A stretch of 64,000 nucleotides of DNA, from positions 62,001-126,000 of the forward strand of contig NZ_QJRF01000066.1 of assembly GCF_013393345.1 (NCBI RefSeq), read 5' to 3'. Source of the DNA: Pseudomonas taiwanensis (GTDB taxonomy: Bacteria > Pseudomonadota > Gammaproteobacteria > Pseudomonadales > Pseudomonadaceae). The position numbers and the translations under genes were made by a program. Below the pieces are notes generated by a model that worked only from the letters and a program-made list of their open reading frames with translations, was not told the origin of the DNA and did not search any database. This document shows positions 1 to 7,382 of the stretch, in pieces; the first letter of the stretch is position 1, and each line of letters begins with the position of its first letter.

Positions 1-255
1 ACCAGCATGAACAGCCAGACCGCCATGGCCCTCAACGCCGAACTCAAGGTGGGCGTGGACGAGCCGGAGCAAGTGGCCGGCGCGGTGATCGCGGCCATCG
101 AGAAAGACCTCAGCGAGCTCTACCTCGGCTGGCCGGAGAAGTTCTTCGTCCGCCTCAACAGCATGCTGCCGGGCCTGGTGGATCGCGCCCTGCACAAGCA
201 GCTGCCGATCATTCGCCGCTTCAGCGGCCTCCATCACGGCAAGGACCATTCATGA
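1..255 (+). CDS. C-terminal end of a short-chain dehydrogenase/reductase (partial)
   Basis: The reading frame is open from the window edge, so the true start lies upstream. The visible 84 residues look like the tail of an SDR family NAD(P)-dependent oxidoreductase: a DEPEQVAGAVIAAIE helix, an ELYLGWPEKFFVRLN stretch and a basic PIIRRF end. That pattern is common at the end of SDRs acting on lipids or hydrophobic substrates. The catalytic YxxxK and the Rossmann fold are outside the window, so no substrate can be given. The stop overlaps the start of the next gene (ATGA), which suggests co-transcription and translational coupling with the TPR protein. Confidence 0.7.
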   Translation, partial: TSMNSQTAMALNAELKVGVDEPEQVAGAVIAAIEKDLSELYLGWPEKFFVRLNSMLPGLVDRALHKQLPIIRRFSGLHHGKDHS

Positions 256-896
256 TGAAAAAGCTCTTGTGCACCTTCGGACTGCTCGTGACCCTCTGCA
301 TCCCCGCATGGGCCCTCGACGCCGGCGGCAGCCAGCGGCTGGCGGACATCCAGAAACGCTGGGCGGAAATCCAGTACCAGCTTCCGGAGAAACAGCGCGC
401 CGCTGAATTCGAGAAGCTCGCCGCCCAGAGTGGCGCCTTCACCCGCAGCGCCCCGCAGGCGGCCGAAGCCTGGATCTGGCACGGCATCGTCACCAGCAGC
501 TGGGCCGGCGCCGAAGGTGGTCTGGGAGCGCTGGGCAAGGTGAAGGAAGCCCGCGCCGCACTGGAAAAAGCCATCCAGCTCGACCCACAGGCCCTGCAGG
601 GCTCGGCCTATACCAGCCTCGGCGCCTTGTACGACCGGGTGCCCGGCTGGCCCGTCAGCTTCGGCGACGAGGACAAGGCCGACCAGTTGCTGCGCAAGGC
701 CCTGGAGATCAACCCGGCGGGAATCGACAGCCTGTATTTCTGGGGCGACCACCTCAATCGCCAGGGTCACCCGGAGCAGGCGCGCGAGGCCTTGCTCAAG
801 GCCAAGGCCGCCGCCCCGCGTCCGGGGCGCGAGCTGGCCGACCAGGGCAGGCGTCAGGAAATCGATGCTTTACTGCAGGAAATCCAGACGCACTGA
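252..896 (+). CDS. secreted TPR-repeat protein
   Basis: This 214-residue protein begins with a clear Sec signal peptide (MMKK, hydrophobic core, cleavage near AWA-LD at about residue 21), so the mature protein is periplasmic. The rest is helical, with TPR-like units at roughly residues 95-120 (KVKEARAALEKAIQLDP) and 140-185 (KADQLLRKALEINP and HPEQAREALLKAKAAAP). It is probably a scaffold and no catalytic motif is visible. It overlaps the SDR gene by four bases and ends 16 bases before the response-regulator start, so the four genes probably form one operon. A role linked to the downstream sensor is only inferred from position. Confidence 0.75.
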   Translation: MMKKLLCTFGLLVTLCIPAWALDAGGSQRLADIQKRWAEIQYQLPEKQRAAEFEKLAAQSGAFTRSAPQAAEAWIWHGIVTSSWAGAEGGLGALGKVKEARAALEKAIQLDPQALQGSAYTSLGALYDRVPGWPVSFGDEDKADQLLRKALEINPAGIDSLYFWGDHLNRQGHPEQAREALLKAKAAAPRPGRELADQGRRQEIDALLQEIQTH

Positions 897-912
897 AGCA
901 CTAAGGCGACCC

Positions 913-1575
913 ATGCGACTTCTACTCGTCGAAGACGACAACGCCCTCGGCGCAGGCGTGCGCGCCGGCCTGCGCCAGGAGGGCTATACCATCGACTGGC
1001 TCACCGACGGCGCCAGCGCCCTGCACGCCTTGCAGAACGAAGAGTTCGACCTGGCCATCCTCGACCTCGGCCTGCCGCGACTGGACGGCGTGCACGTCCT
1101 GCAGAAACTCCGGGCTGGCGGTTCCACGTTGCCGGTACTGGTACTCACCGCCCGAGACGCCCTTGAGGACCGTATCCTCGGCCTGGATGCCGGCGCCGAC
1201 GATTACCTGGTCAAGCCCTTCGACCTCAATGAACTCAAGGCCCGTCTGCGCGCCCTCCTGCGCCGCAGCGCGGGCCGGCCACAGGTACTCATCGAACACG
1301 CCGGCGTGGTGCTCGACCCGACCAACCAGCAAGTCAGCTACCAAGGCAACCCGGTGCCGCTGACGCCCAAGGAATACCAGTTGCTCCACGAACTGCTCTC
1401 GCAACCGGGCAAGGTGCTCACCCGCGAGCGCCTGGTGCAGACGCTCTATGGCTGGGACGAAGAAGCCGAAAGCAACACCCTGGAAGTGCATATCCACCAC
1501 CTTCGCAAGAAGCTCTCCAGCGACCTTATCCGCACCGTGCGAGGCATCGGCTACCTGGTGGATGCGCAGCCATGA
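913..1575 (+). CDS. OmpR/PhoB-family response regulator
   Basis: A 220-residue two-domain regulator. The receiver domain is residues 1-115, with the acidic pocket E7/D8/D9, phospho-acceptor D51 in LAILDLGLP and K101 in YLVKPF. A winged-helix DNA-binding domain (residues 124-218) ends with the typical VRGIGYLV. The ATG at 913 is chosen because MRLLLVEDD is the canonical start; an in-frame upstream ATG at 865 lies inside the TPR gene. The stop overlaps the kinase start (ATGA). The sequence belongs to the PmrA/QseB/CprR group, which answers to cations or cationic peptides in Pseudomonas; the exact orthologue is not certain. Confidence 0.93.
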   Translation: MRLLLVEDDNALGAGVRAGLRQEGYTIDWLTDGASALHALQNEEFDLAILDLGLPRLDGVHVLQKLRAGGSTLPVLVLTARDALEDRILGLDAGADDYLVKPFDLNELKARLRALLRRSAGRPQVLIEHAGVVLDPTNQQVSYQGNPVPLTPKEYQLLHELLSQPGKVLTRERLVQTLYGWDEEAESNTLEVHIHHLRKKLSSDLIRTVRGIGYLVDAQP

Positions 1576-2981
1576 CCTCGTTGCGCCGCCGCACCCTGGG
1601 GCTGGTGATGGTCCTGCTGTTGCTCGGCACACTGATCATCGTCTACCTCAACTACCGCGACAGCAGCCATGAGGTGGAGGAAATCTACGATGCCCACCTG
1701 GCGCAGAACGCCCGGCTGTTACTGGGGGTCATGCACATGCCGCAGGCCAGCAGCGACCGGACTGAACTGTTCCGGGCGTTCAACCAGGCCCTCAGCCAGG
1801 CCGGGCCGCACAAGGTCGGCCACCCCTACGAGAGCAAGCTGGCCTTCCACGTCTGGGACCGCGACGGCCGTAGCCTGGTGCAATCGGCCAGTTCACCGCC
1901 CTTCGACCACGTCCCCGTTCGCACAGGGTTCTACAACCTCCAGCTCGGCGACCACCACTGGCGCGGATTCGTCCTGCCGGACCCGGAACAGGGCCTGCTG
2001 ATCTGGGTGGGCGAGCGCGACGATGTGCGTCAGGACCTGGTGGAACGCATCGTGCGCCATACCCTGTGGCCAAACCTGATCGGCATCGTCATCCTCGCGA
2101 CGCTGGTCTGGCTCGCCATCGGCTGGGGCCTGCGTCCCTTGCAGAACATGGCGCGAATGATCCGCAGCCGGCATGCCGACTCCCTCGCGCCCCTGCAGGT
2201 CGTTCCACTGCCGCGGGAGCTGGAGCCCATGCAGGCGGCGATCAACCGGCTGTTGGCGCAGATCGAACAGATGCTCCAGCGCGAACGTCGCTTCATCGGC
2301 GACGCCGCCCACGAAATGCGAACACCCCTCACGGTCCTGCGCCTGCATGCGCAGAACGCCCTGGAAGCCACGAACGATGAACAGCGCACCGAAGCCTTGC
2401 GATTTCTCACCGTGGGCGTCGACCGCCTGACCCACGTGGTTCACCAGCTGCTCACCATGGCCCGGGTGGAACCGGAACTGGCCAAACAGAAATGGCAGCC
2501 CGTGGACCTGGAGCCGCTGGTTCGCGAGCACCTTGCCGAACTCACGCCCCTGGTGCTGGACAAGGGCGTGGAGCTGTCCCTGGACGTGGCGGAAGGCGAC
2601 TACCGCACCACCAGCGATCCGGCGGCCATTGGCATTGCCCTGCAGAACCTGGTGACCAATGCCAGCAACTTCTCCCCGGCCGGCAGCGAAGTGAAGGTCA
2701 GCCTGCGGCCGGATGGCCAGGACTGCTTCCTGCTGCGGGTCGAAGACCAGGGGCCAGGCATCGACGAGAGCCGACTGGAGCGGCTGTTCGAACGCTTCTA
2801 CAGCCAGGACAACCCCCAGGGCGCGGGGCTCGGCCTGGCCATCGTGCAGATGATTGCCTCTCGCTTGGGCGGCAGCATCAGCCTCGCCAACCGCGAAGGC
2901 AGCGGCCTGCGCGCCGATCTCCGGCTACCGCGCGCCAAGCCCCTGCACAGCTCACCCGCCTCGACCATGGGGAAGCGCTGA
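1572..2981 (+). CDS. membrane sensor histidine kinase of the preceding regulator
   Basis: A 469-residue sensor with membrane helices at about 9-28 and 166-187 flanking a periplasmic domain of about 135 residues. A HAMP linker follows, then the HisKA domain with phospho-acceptor H247 in DAAHEMRTPL. The ATPase domain has an N box (NLVTNASN, near 359), G1 (DQGPGID, near 392) and G2 (GAGLGLAI, near 417). It should phosphorylate the regulator encoded just upstream, whose stop it overlaps. The architecture resembles PmrB, QseC and CprS. The periplasmic part shows no clear acidic metal-binding cluster, so the signal is unknown. Confidence 0.92.
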   Translation: MTSLRRRTLGLVMVLLLLGTLIIVYLNYRDSSHEVEEIYDAHLAQNARLLLGVMHMPQASSDRTELFRAFNQALSQAGPHKVGHPYESKLAFHVWDRDGRSLVQSASSPPFDHVPVRTGFYNLQLGDHHWRGFVLPDPEQGLLIWVGERDDVRQDLVERIVRHTLWPNLIGIVILATLVWLAIGWGLRPLQNMARMIRSRHADSLAPLQVVPLPRELEPMQAAINRLLAQIEQMLQRERRFIGDAAHEMRTPLTVLRLHAQNALEATNDEQRTEALRFLTVGVDRLTHVVHQLLTMARVEPELAKQKWQPVDLEPLVREHLAELTPLVLDKGVELSLDVAEGDYRTTSDPAAIGIALQNLVTNASNFSPAGSEVKVSLRPDGQDCFLLRVEDQGPGIDESRLERLFERFYSQDNPQGAGLGLAIVQMIASRLGGSISLANREGSGLRADLRLPRAKPLHSSPASTMGKR

Positions 2982-3352
2982 TACGCCCTTCCCGATACCG
3001 CTTCACTGGCGAGCCTCAGGGAGGATTTTCGTGGAGCAATGGGTTACCGCTCGTCAGATGCATGCCGACATGTAAAGCCGGGCTGAAAGTTCAAACTGTC
3101 CGGCGAACAGCCTCCAGGTGTTTCCCCCGTGATTCACTGTGGGAAAATTTCCCACAAAATTCTTCGCCGTTAAAAAGCCCCGTACCAAAGGCCCCTCGCG
3201 TTATTCCACTGCGCTCCAAGAGCCTTGTGCAGACGCCCCTTCCGCCCGTCCAGAAGGATGGACCCAGTGCTGAACCACGGGCCTTGCTCCAGGCTCAACC
3301 GACTGAGTGTTCCTCGGGGACAACCCCAGAAGACCGAGACGGAGGCCCGACT
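2982..3352. other. 371-base intergenic region with candidate control sequences
   Basis: No convincing gene lies between the kinase stop and the repeat-protein start. The stretch holds the 19-base palindrome listed separately. It ends with a strong ribosome-binding site (GGAGG at 3341-3345), eight bases before the ATG. No clear Rho-independent terminator was seen after the kinase. Confidence 0.6.
3138..3156. promoter_or_regulatory. 19-base perfect palindrome, candidate operator
   Basis: TGTGGGAAAATTTCCCACA is a perfect dyad of two 9-base arms around one central A. It lies about 200 bases before the repeat-protein start. There is no T-run after it, and the A/T-rich centre suits a dimeric repressor or activator site better than a terminator. 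The cognate factor is unknown. Confidence 0.5.
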
Positions 3353-4228
3353 ATGTCTTTTAGAAAGTGCCTGCTCACTCTAGCGATTGGTGGTGTTCTC
3401 TCGGCATCCAGCGTGCTGGTACCTGATTACATTTCGACTTCACTCAGCGTCCATGCCCAGGACGGAGGTGGTGGTAGCGGTGGTGGTAGTGGCGGTGGCG
3501 GTGGTCACGGCGGCGGCTCTGGTGGCAGCGGCGGTGGTCATGGCGGAGGAAGCGGTGGCGGAGGAAGCGGTTCCGGCCACGGAGGAGATGGAGGCGGTCA
3601 TGACGGGGGCGGCGGCAACGCCGGCTCCGGACATGGCGGCCACGGTGACGGCGATGGCGATGGCGATGGCGATGGCGATGGCGATGGCCATGGCGGGCCG
3701 GGACGCGGCGATGCGGACCACGGAGGTGTCGCCGGCAACAGGGGCGACCACGACAACGATGCCGACCACGACAACGATAACGACGCCGACAACGATGCCG
3801 CTGATGCCGCCAGGGACGCGGACCGAGATGATGCGGATGCAGCCAGGGATGCCGCCCGGGCTGATGCGGACGCCGCCAGGGATGCAGCCAGGGATGCCGC
3901 AGACTCAGCCAGGGACGCCGCCCGATCAGCCGCCGATGCGGCCCGCGATGCAGCCAAGGCGGCAGGTGACGAAGGCGCGGATGCCGCGCGGGATGCCGCA
4001 AAAGCGGCTGCGGATAACGCCAGGGACGCTGCCAGAGCAGCGGCAGATGCGGCTCGGGACGCTGCAAGGGACGACGCGAATGCCGCCAGGGATGCGGCCA
4101 AGGCTGCTGCTGATGCTGCCCGCGACGCAGCCCGCGATGCAGCCAGGGAGGCTGCGGACGTAGCCGAGGATGCCGCTGACGCACCGGACTTCGATGACGT
4201 CGAAGTGGGGCACCGTTCGGCACCATAA
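3353..4228 (+). CDS. secreted Gly/Asp-rich protein with LEA-like 11-residue repeat tail
   Basis: The 291-residue product starts with a probable signal peptide (MSFRKCLLTLAIGG, cleavage near VHAQD at about residue 37). A Gly/Ser/His region follows (about 40-97), then seven consecutive Asp-Gly pairs (about 99-112) and a His/Asp/Asn-rich part (to about 148). The tail (about 150-280) is made of 11-residue units such as ADAARDAAKAA, strongly charged and Ala-rich, like LEA or hendecad coiled-coil sequences. No known domain name fits. It may be an extracellular or periplasmic stress or metal-binding polymer, which is inference. The start is fixed by GGAGG eight bases upstream. It has its own terminator and apparently its own promoter region. 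Confidence 0.75.
   Translation: MSFRKCLLTLAIGGVLSASSVLVPDYISTSLSVHAQDGGGGSGGGSGGGGGHGGGSGGSGGGHGGGSGGGGSGSGHGGDGGGHDGGGGNAGSGHGGHGDGDGDGDGDGDGDGHGGPGRGDADHGGVAGNRGDHDNDADHDNDNDADNDAADAARDADRDDADAARDAARADADAARDAARDAADSARDAARSAADAARDAAKAAGDEGADAARDAAKAAADNARDAARAAADAARDAARDDANAARDAAKAAADAARDAARDAAREAADVAEDAADAPDFDDVEVGHRSAP
3653..3688 (+). repeat. GATGGC hexanucleotide microsatellite, six perfect copies
   Basis: Six perfect GATGGC units, preceded by one GACGGC variant, encode the Asp-Gly run of the secreted repeat protein. The unit length is a multiple of three, so slippage would change Asp-Gly copy number without shifting frame. Confidence 0.9.
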
Positions 4229-4256
4229 CGAAGAAGGAACTGGGGAGTCGCACCTT

Positions 4257-4306
4257 GCGGAGCTTCCAGGCTGGCGCAAGCCGGTCTGGAGCTCCGTTCT
4301 TTGTTG
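4257..4306 (+). terminator. Rho-independent terminator of the repeat-protein gene
   Basis: A long hairpin (arms about 4259-4275 and 4280-4295, GCAA loop, one bulge and a few G-T pairs) is followed by GTTCTTTGTT. It starts about 30 bases after the stop codon. Confidence 0.65.
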
Positions 4307-4588
4307 AGTGCTGCCGGCGCATACAACCAGGGCTATTGAATCAGCATGGCGCGTCGCGTTCGTCCTTTTCGTGGTCGGGTATGGACAGCTATTGCCCGGC
4401 AAAGGCAGCGTAATCTGCATCGCAGTCAGGTCATGAACAGCATCGCTCCGCTGATCACGGTGCGCTTCCAGCTGATCGCATTGGCAGGCCCTCACCCGGT
4501 TCTGCGACCTGCACGGCCTCGAATGCTTCGAAGCCGGTTCCTCCGTACAGACGTGACTCGTCGAAGGCCAAAGGCTTGAGACCTCGCC
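4307..4588 (+). other. gene-poor stretch with possible coding remnant or small RNA
   Basis: No supported gene lies here, although the stretch is closed by its own strong terminator at 4589-4613, so something is probably transcribed from it. A 77-codon frame at 4346-4579 is very Arg-rich and has no family features. Another frame (about 4476-4553) reads WQALTRFCDLHGLECFEAG before a stop, which looks protein-like but lacks a start. It could be a decayed gene end or a small RNA; neither can be decided by eye. Confidence 0.35.
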
Positions 4589-4613
4589 GCCGCCACACAG
4601 GCGGCTTTTTTTT
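4589..4613 (+). terminator. strong Rho-independent terminator
   Basis: A GCCGCC-ACACA-GGCGGC stem is followed by eight T residues. No annotated gene ends directly before it. Confidence 0.8.
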
Positions 4614-4653
4614 GCGCCGGCTGATGTGTCCGATTCAGGCGCGTTGCCGACCT

Positions 4654-4796
4654 TTCGCGAGCAAGCTCGCTCCTACATAGAGCCTTGCCGCTCTGGATCG
4701 CAGGGATTCATCCTGCTAACCCTAGACCACGTCAGAACGTGGATTCCCAAGCTCAAATGAAATCAACACACCTGTAGGAGCGAGCTTGCTCGCGAA
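4654..4796. repeat. REP doublet (REPIN-like), inverted copies 4654-4677 and 4773-4796
   Basis: Two perfect inverted copies of the Pseudomonas REP consensus (TGTAGGAGCGAGCTTGCT followed by CGCGAA) flank about 95 bases. Such pairs are intergenic elements mobilised by RAYT transposases. No RAYT gene is in this window. Confidence 0.85.
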
Positions 4797-4929
4797 CCTC
4801 CGGCGTGCCCTGTCCACCTGAATTCCGCAGTCAGTCATATCCCCGCGAGCGTCTGCGCAGCGCCACGTGTTTGCCATGCGAGCAAGGCTGCGACGATGAC
4901 CGCCGGTCTCCGTGGCCTGGCCCGCACGC

Positions 4930-5967
4930 TCAAACCTTGAAGTGATTTCGTTTGCGGAACTGCCCCGGGGCCATTTCGAACATCGCGCGGAAGCAGCGCT
5001 GGAAATGTGGGAGGGTGACGAACCCGCTCGCCACTGCGATCTCGATCAGCGATTTGTTGGTGTGCTGCAGTAGCTGGCGTGCCCGGGTGAGCCGCAGCTC
5101 GAGATAGTACCGTGGCGGCGTCGCCTTCACGTAGCGCCGGAAAAGGCGTTCCAGATGTCGCCTGGATATCCCCACATAGCGCGCAATCTCTTCAATCTCG
5201 ATGGGATCTTCAATATTGCTGTGCATCAGCTCCAGTGCGAGCTTGATCGACTCAGGCAAAGTGGGGTCGAAATCGATGGAGACAACTGACACATCGACGA
5301 CATCCTTCATCTTGTCGCAGCTGAGCACCTCTTCCACCGCACTCACCAGTTCGTCGCCGGCACTGTGGCGCACGACTTCCAGCATCATGCCCAGGGAGCT
5401 GTTCGCGCCGGCACAACTGATTCGCCTGCGGTCGAGCACCTGGGAATGGCTCGTCACATTCACCTTCGGGAACAGCTCCATCATCATGGCCCGACAGTCC
5501 GGGTGGAAGGCGCAGTCATGGCCATCCAGCAAGCCTGCTTCAGCCAGGAAAAAGGCCCCATTCCAGAGCCCTCCCAGAACCGCCCCGGCGGCGTCGGCCG
5601 ATCGAAGCTTCGTCCGTAGCAGCGCCTCACCCTCAAGTCGAACGCGAAAGCCGCCACAGACCACCAGGATGTCCTGACGCTTTTCATCCAACTCGCTGAG
5701 GGTGCGATCGGTGGAGATGGAGATGCCGAGGTCACTCACGACGAGATTGCTATCCCCACCCACCACCTCGACTTCGAACACGGGGGTCGAACTCATCAGA
5801 TTGGCCGTCACCAACGCGTCCACCGCACCGGTGAAGGCCATCATCGAAAAATGCTCGCGCAGGATGAAGGACACACGACGAACAGGCGTGGTCAGCCCTG
5901 AACGACGGGCCTTGTCCAGGTGCGCCAGGTTCTTGCTCTTCAGAACGCTCTCGAAGGACGCTCTCAT
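4930..5967 (-). CDS. GATase1-AraC family transcriptional regulator, copy 1
   Basis: A regulator of about 345 residues. The N-terminal half has a DJ-1/PfpI (class I amidotransferase-like) fold, with VVCGGFRVRL, GGLWNGAFFLAEAGLLDG and CAGANSSLGMML. The nucleophile-elbow Cys of true amidotransferases is replaced, so the domain should only sense a ligand. The C-terminal 100 residues are an AraC double helix-turn-helix (EIARYVGISRRHLERLF and EIAVASGFVTLPHFQRCF). This is the family of GbdR, CdhR and ArgR, activators of betaine, carnitine and arginine catabolism. I prefer the ATG at 5967; a GTG at 5979 would add four residues. It is a close paralogue of the gene at 6200-7240 and probably controls the neighbouring island. 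Confidence 0.9.
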   Translation of the reverse strand: MRASFESVLKSKNLAHLDKARRSGLTTPVRRVSFILREHFSMMAFTGAVDALVTANLMSSTPVFEVEVVGGDSNLVVSDLGISISTDRTLSELDEKRQDILVVCGGFRVRLEGEALLRTKLRSADAAGAVLGGLWNGAFFLAEAGLLDGHDCAFHPDCRAMMMELFPKVNVTSHSQVLDRRRISCAGANSSLGMMLEVVRHSAGDELVSAVEEVLSCDKMKDVVDVSVVSIDFDPTLPESIKLALELMHSNIEDPIEIEEIARYVGISRRHLERLFRRYVKATPPRYYLELRLTRARQLLQHTNKSLIEIAVASGFVTLPHFQRCFRAMFEMAPGQFRKRNHFKV

Positions 5968-6137
5968 TTCTCGACTCACAGCAACTCAGGGTACGAATCG
6001 ACATTTCCCCTGCTGATACCTGGATGTCGCTCCAAAGTCTGGTACCAGCGCAAGCAAATTCTCACAATTGGGGGCTTCCGGACAGTTCTGCATTCGCCGC
6101 TTCCATTTCCCGAAGCGACGCCGCGTCTGGACTGATC

Positions 6138-6165
6138 GCTGCCGACAGCGAGCTTTGCCGGCAGC
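6138..6165 (-). terminator. weak hairpin after regulator copy 2
   Basis: The arms GCTGCCGACA (6138-6147) and TGCCGGCAGC (6156-6165) pair with G-T wobbles. It lies about 35 bases beyond the stop of regulator copy 2, read on the minus strand. There is no T-run, so this may only be an mRNA 3' end structure. Confidence 0.3.
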
Positions 6166-6199
6166 CACAGGGCAGCCCTGCAGCCCTCAGCGGCGCCAC

Positions 6200-7240
6200 C
6201 TATCCGACCCGGAACTGAGACCGAGAACGAAATTGACCGGGCGCCACATCGAATTTCTCGCGAAAGCAGCGACTGAAATGCGGAAGGGTGGCAAATCCGC
6301 TGGCCACCGATATTTCGGTCAAGGACTTGTTGGTGTGTTGCAACAGTTGGCGCGCATGGGTGAGTCGCAGCTCCATGTAGTAGCGCGGAGGGGTCGCCTT
6401 GACGTGCCGCCTGAACAGACGCTCCAGGTGTCGTCTGGATATACGCGCATATCGCGCGATCTCACCGATGTCGATCGGATCTTCGATGTTGCTGTGCATC
6501 AGTTCCAATGCGAGCTTGAGCGTTCGCGGCAAGGTTGGATCGAAGTCGATCGACACCACTGAAACGTCAACGGTTTCCCGCATCTTGTCGCACCCCAGGA
6601 CCTCCTCCACCGCATCCAGCAGTTCCTGGCCTGCGCTGTGTCCCACCACTTCGAGCATCATGCCCAGCGAGCTGTTCGCGCCTGCGCAACTCATGCGCTT
6701 GCGGTCCAGCACGTGGGAATGGGTGGTGACGCTCACCTTGGGAAAGAGCTCCGCCATCATCGCTCGACCGTCAGGATGAAAGGCGCACTCATGGCCATTC
6801 AACAGGCCAGCTTCAGCCAGGAAGTAAGCACCATTCCAGAGGCCGCCAAGCACCGCCCCCGCCGCGTCGGCACTACGCAGTTTCGCCTTCAGTTGCGGCT
6901 CACTGCGGAGACGGACACGGAATCCGCCGCACACCACGATGATGTCCTGATGCTTCTCGTCCAGTTCAGCAAGCGTGCAGTCAGTGGAAATGGCAATCCC
7001 CAGGTCGCTCGTAACCAGGTTGCCTTCTCCGCCGACGACCAGGACCTCGAACACGGGAGTCGAGCTCATGAGGTTGGCCGTCACCAACGCATCCACTGCA
7101 CCAGTGAAGGCCATCATCGAGAAGTGCTCGCGCAGGATGAAGGCGACACGACGTACCGGCGTCGTCAGACCTGCACGGCTGGCCCTATCCAGATGAGCCA
7201 GGTTCTTGCACTTCAATACACTCTCGAATGACGTTCTCAT
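6200..7240 (-). CDS. GATase1-AraC family transcriptional regulator, copy 2
   Basis: A regulator of about 346 residues, largely identical to copy 1 along its full length: the same DJ-1-like domain with LGGLWNGAYFLAEAGLLNG and the same AraC HTH region (EIARYARISRRHLERLF). Differences concentrate in the linker and in HTH1 (YVGIS versus YARIS), so DNA targets or ligands may have diverged. The two genes are in tandem, same strand, about 230 bases apart, and share the sequence GTGAGTCGAGAAATGAGA at the start. ATG 7240 is preferred over GTG 7252. It lies downstream of the MmgE/ProVWX genes on the same strand and is likely their regulator by GbdR analogy. Confidence 0.9.
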   Translation of the reverse strand: MRTSFESVLKCKNLAHLDRASRAGLTTPVRRVAFILREHFSMMAFTGAVDALVTANLMSSTPVFEVLVVGGEGNLVTSDLGIAISTDCTLAELDEKHQDIIVVCGGFRVRLRSEPQLKAKLRSADAAGAVLGGLWNGAYFLAEAGLLNGHECAFHPDGRAMMAELFPKVSVTTHSHVLDRKRMSCAGANSSLGMMLEVVGHSAGQELLDAVEEVLGCDKMRETVDVSVVSIDFDPTLPRTLKLALELMHSNIEDPIDIGEIARYARISRRHLERLFRRHVKATPPRYYMELRLTHARQLLQHTNKSLTEISVASGFATLPHFSRCFREKFDVAPGQFRSRSQFRVG

Positions 7241-7382
7241 TTCTCGACTCACAGCTGTACAGGGTTTACATCATTGCCACTCCATCCCTGGTAGCGGCGC
7301 GTCCCCCGGCGTGAAGTGCCGGACAGCCCCCAATCAAAAAAACCAACCACGTTACACGGGCCGATCCGCGTCCCGTTCAACC

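Noticed and set aside
2492-3352. Upstream extension of the repeat-protein frame into the kinase gene
   Set aside because: The extension is out of frame with the kinase, Arg/Pro/Gly-rich without a fold, and the internal ATG at 3353 has GGAGG and starts a signal peptide.
3653-3688. CRISPR array or VNTR outside coding sequence
   Set aside because: The repeats have no spacers and are in frame within a gene, coding for Asp-Gly.
3444-4326. Long minus-strand frames over the repeat-protein gene
   Set aside because: They are low-complexity shadows of the 11-residue repeat. The plus strand has the signal peptide, ribosome-binding site and terminator.
4346-4579. 77-codon plus-strand frame
   Set aside because: It is very Arg-rich, has no ribosome-binding site and no family features. 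It is kept only as part of an unexplained stretch.
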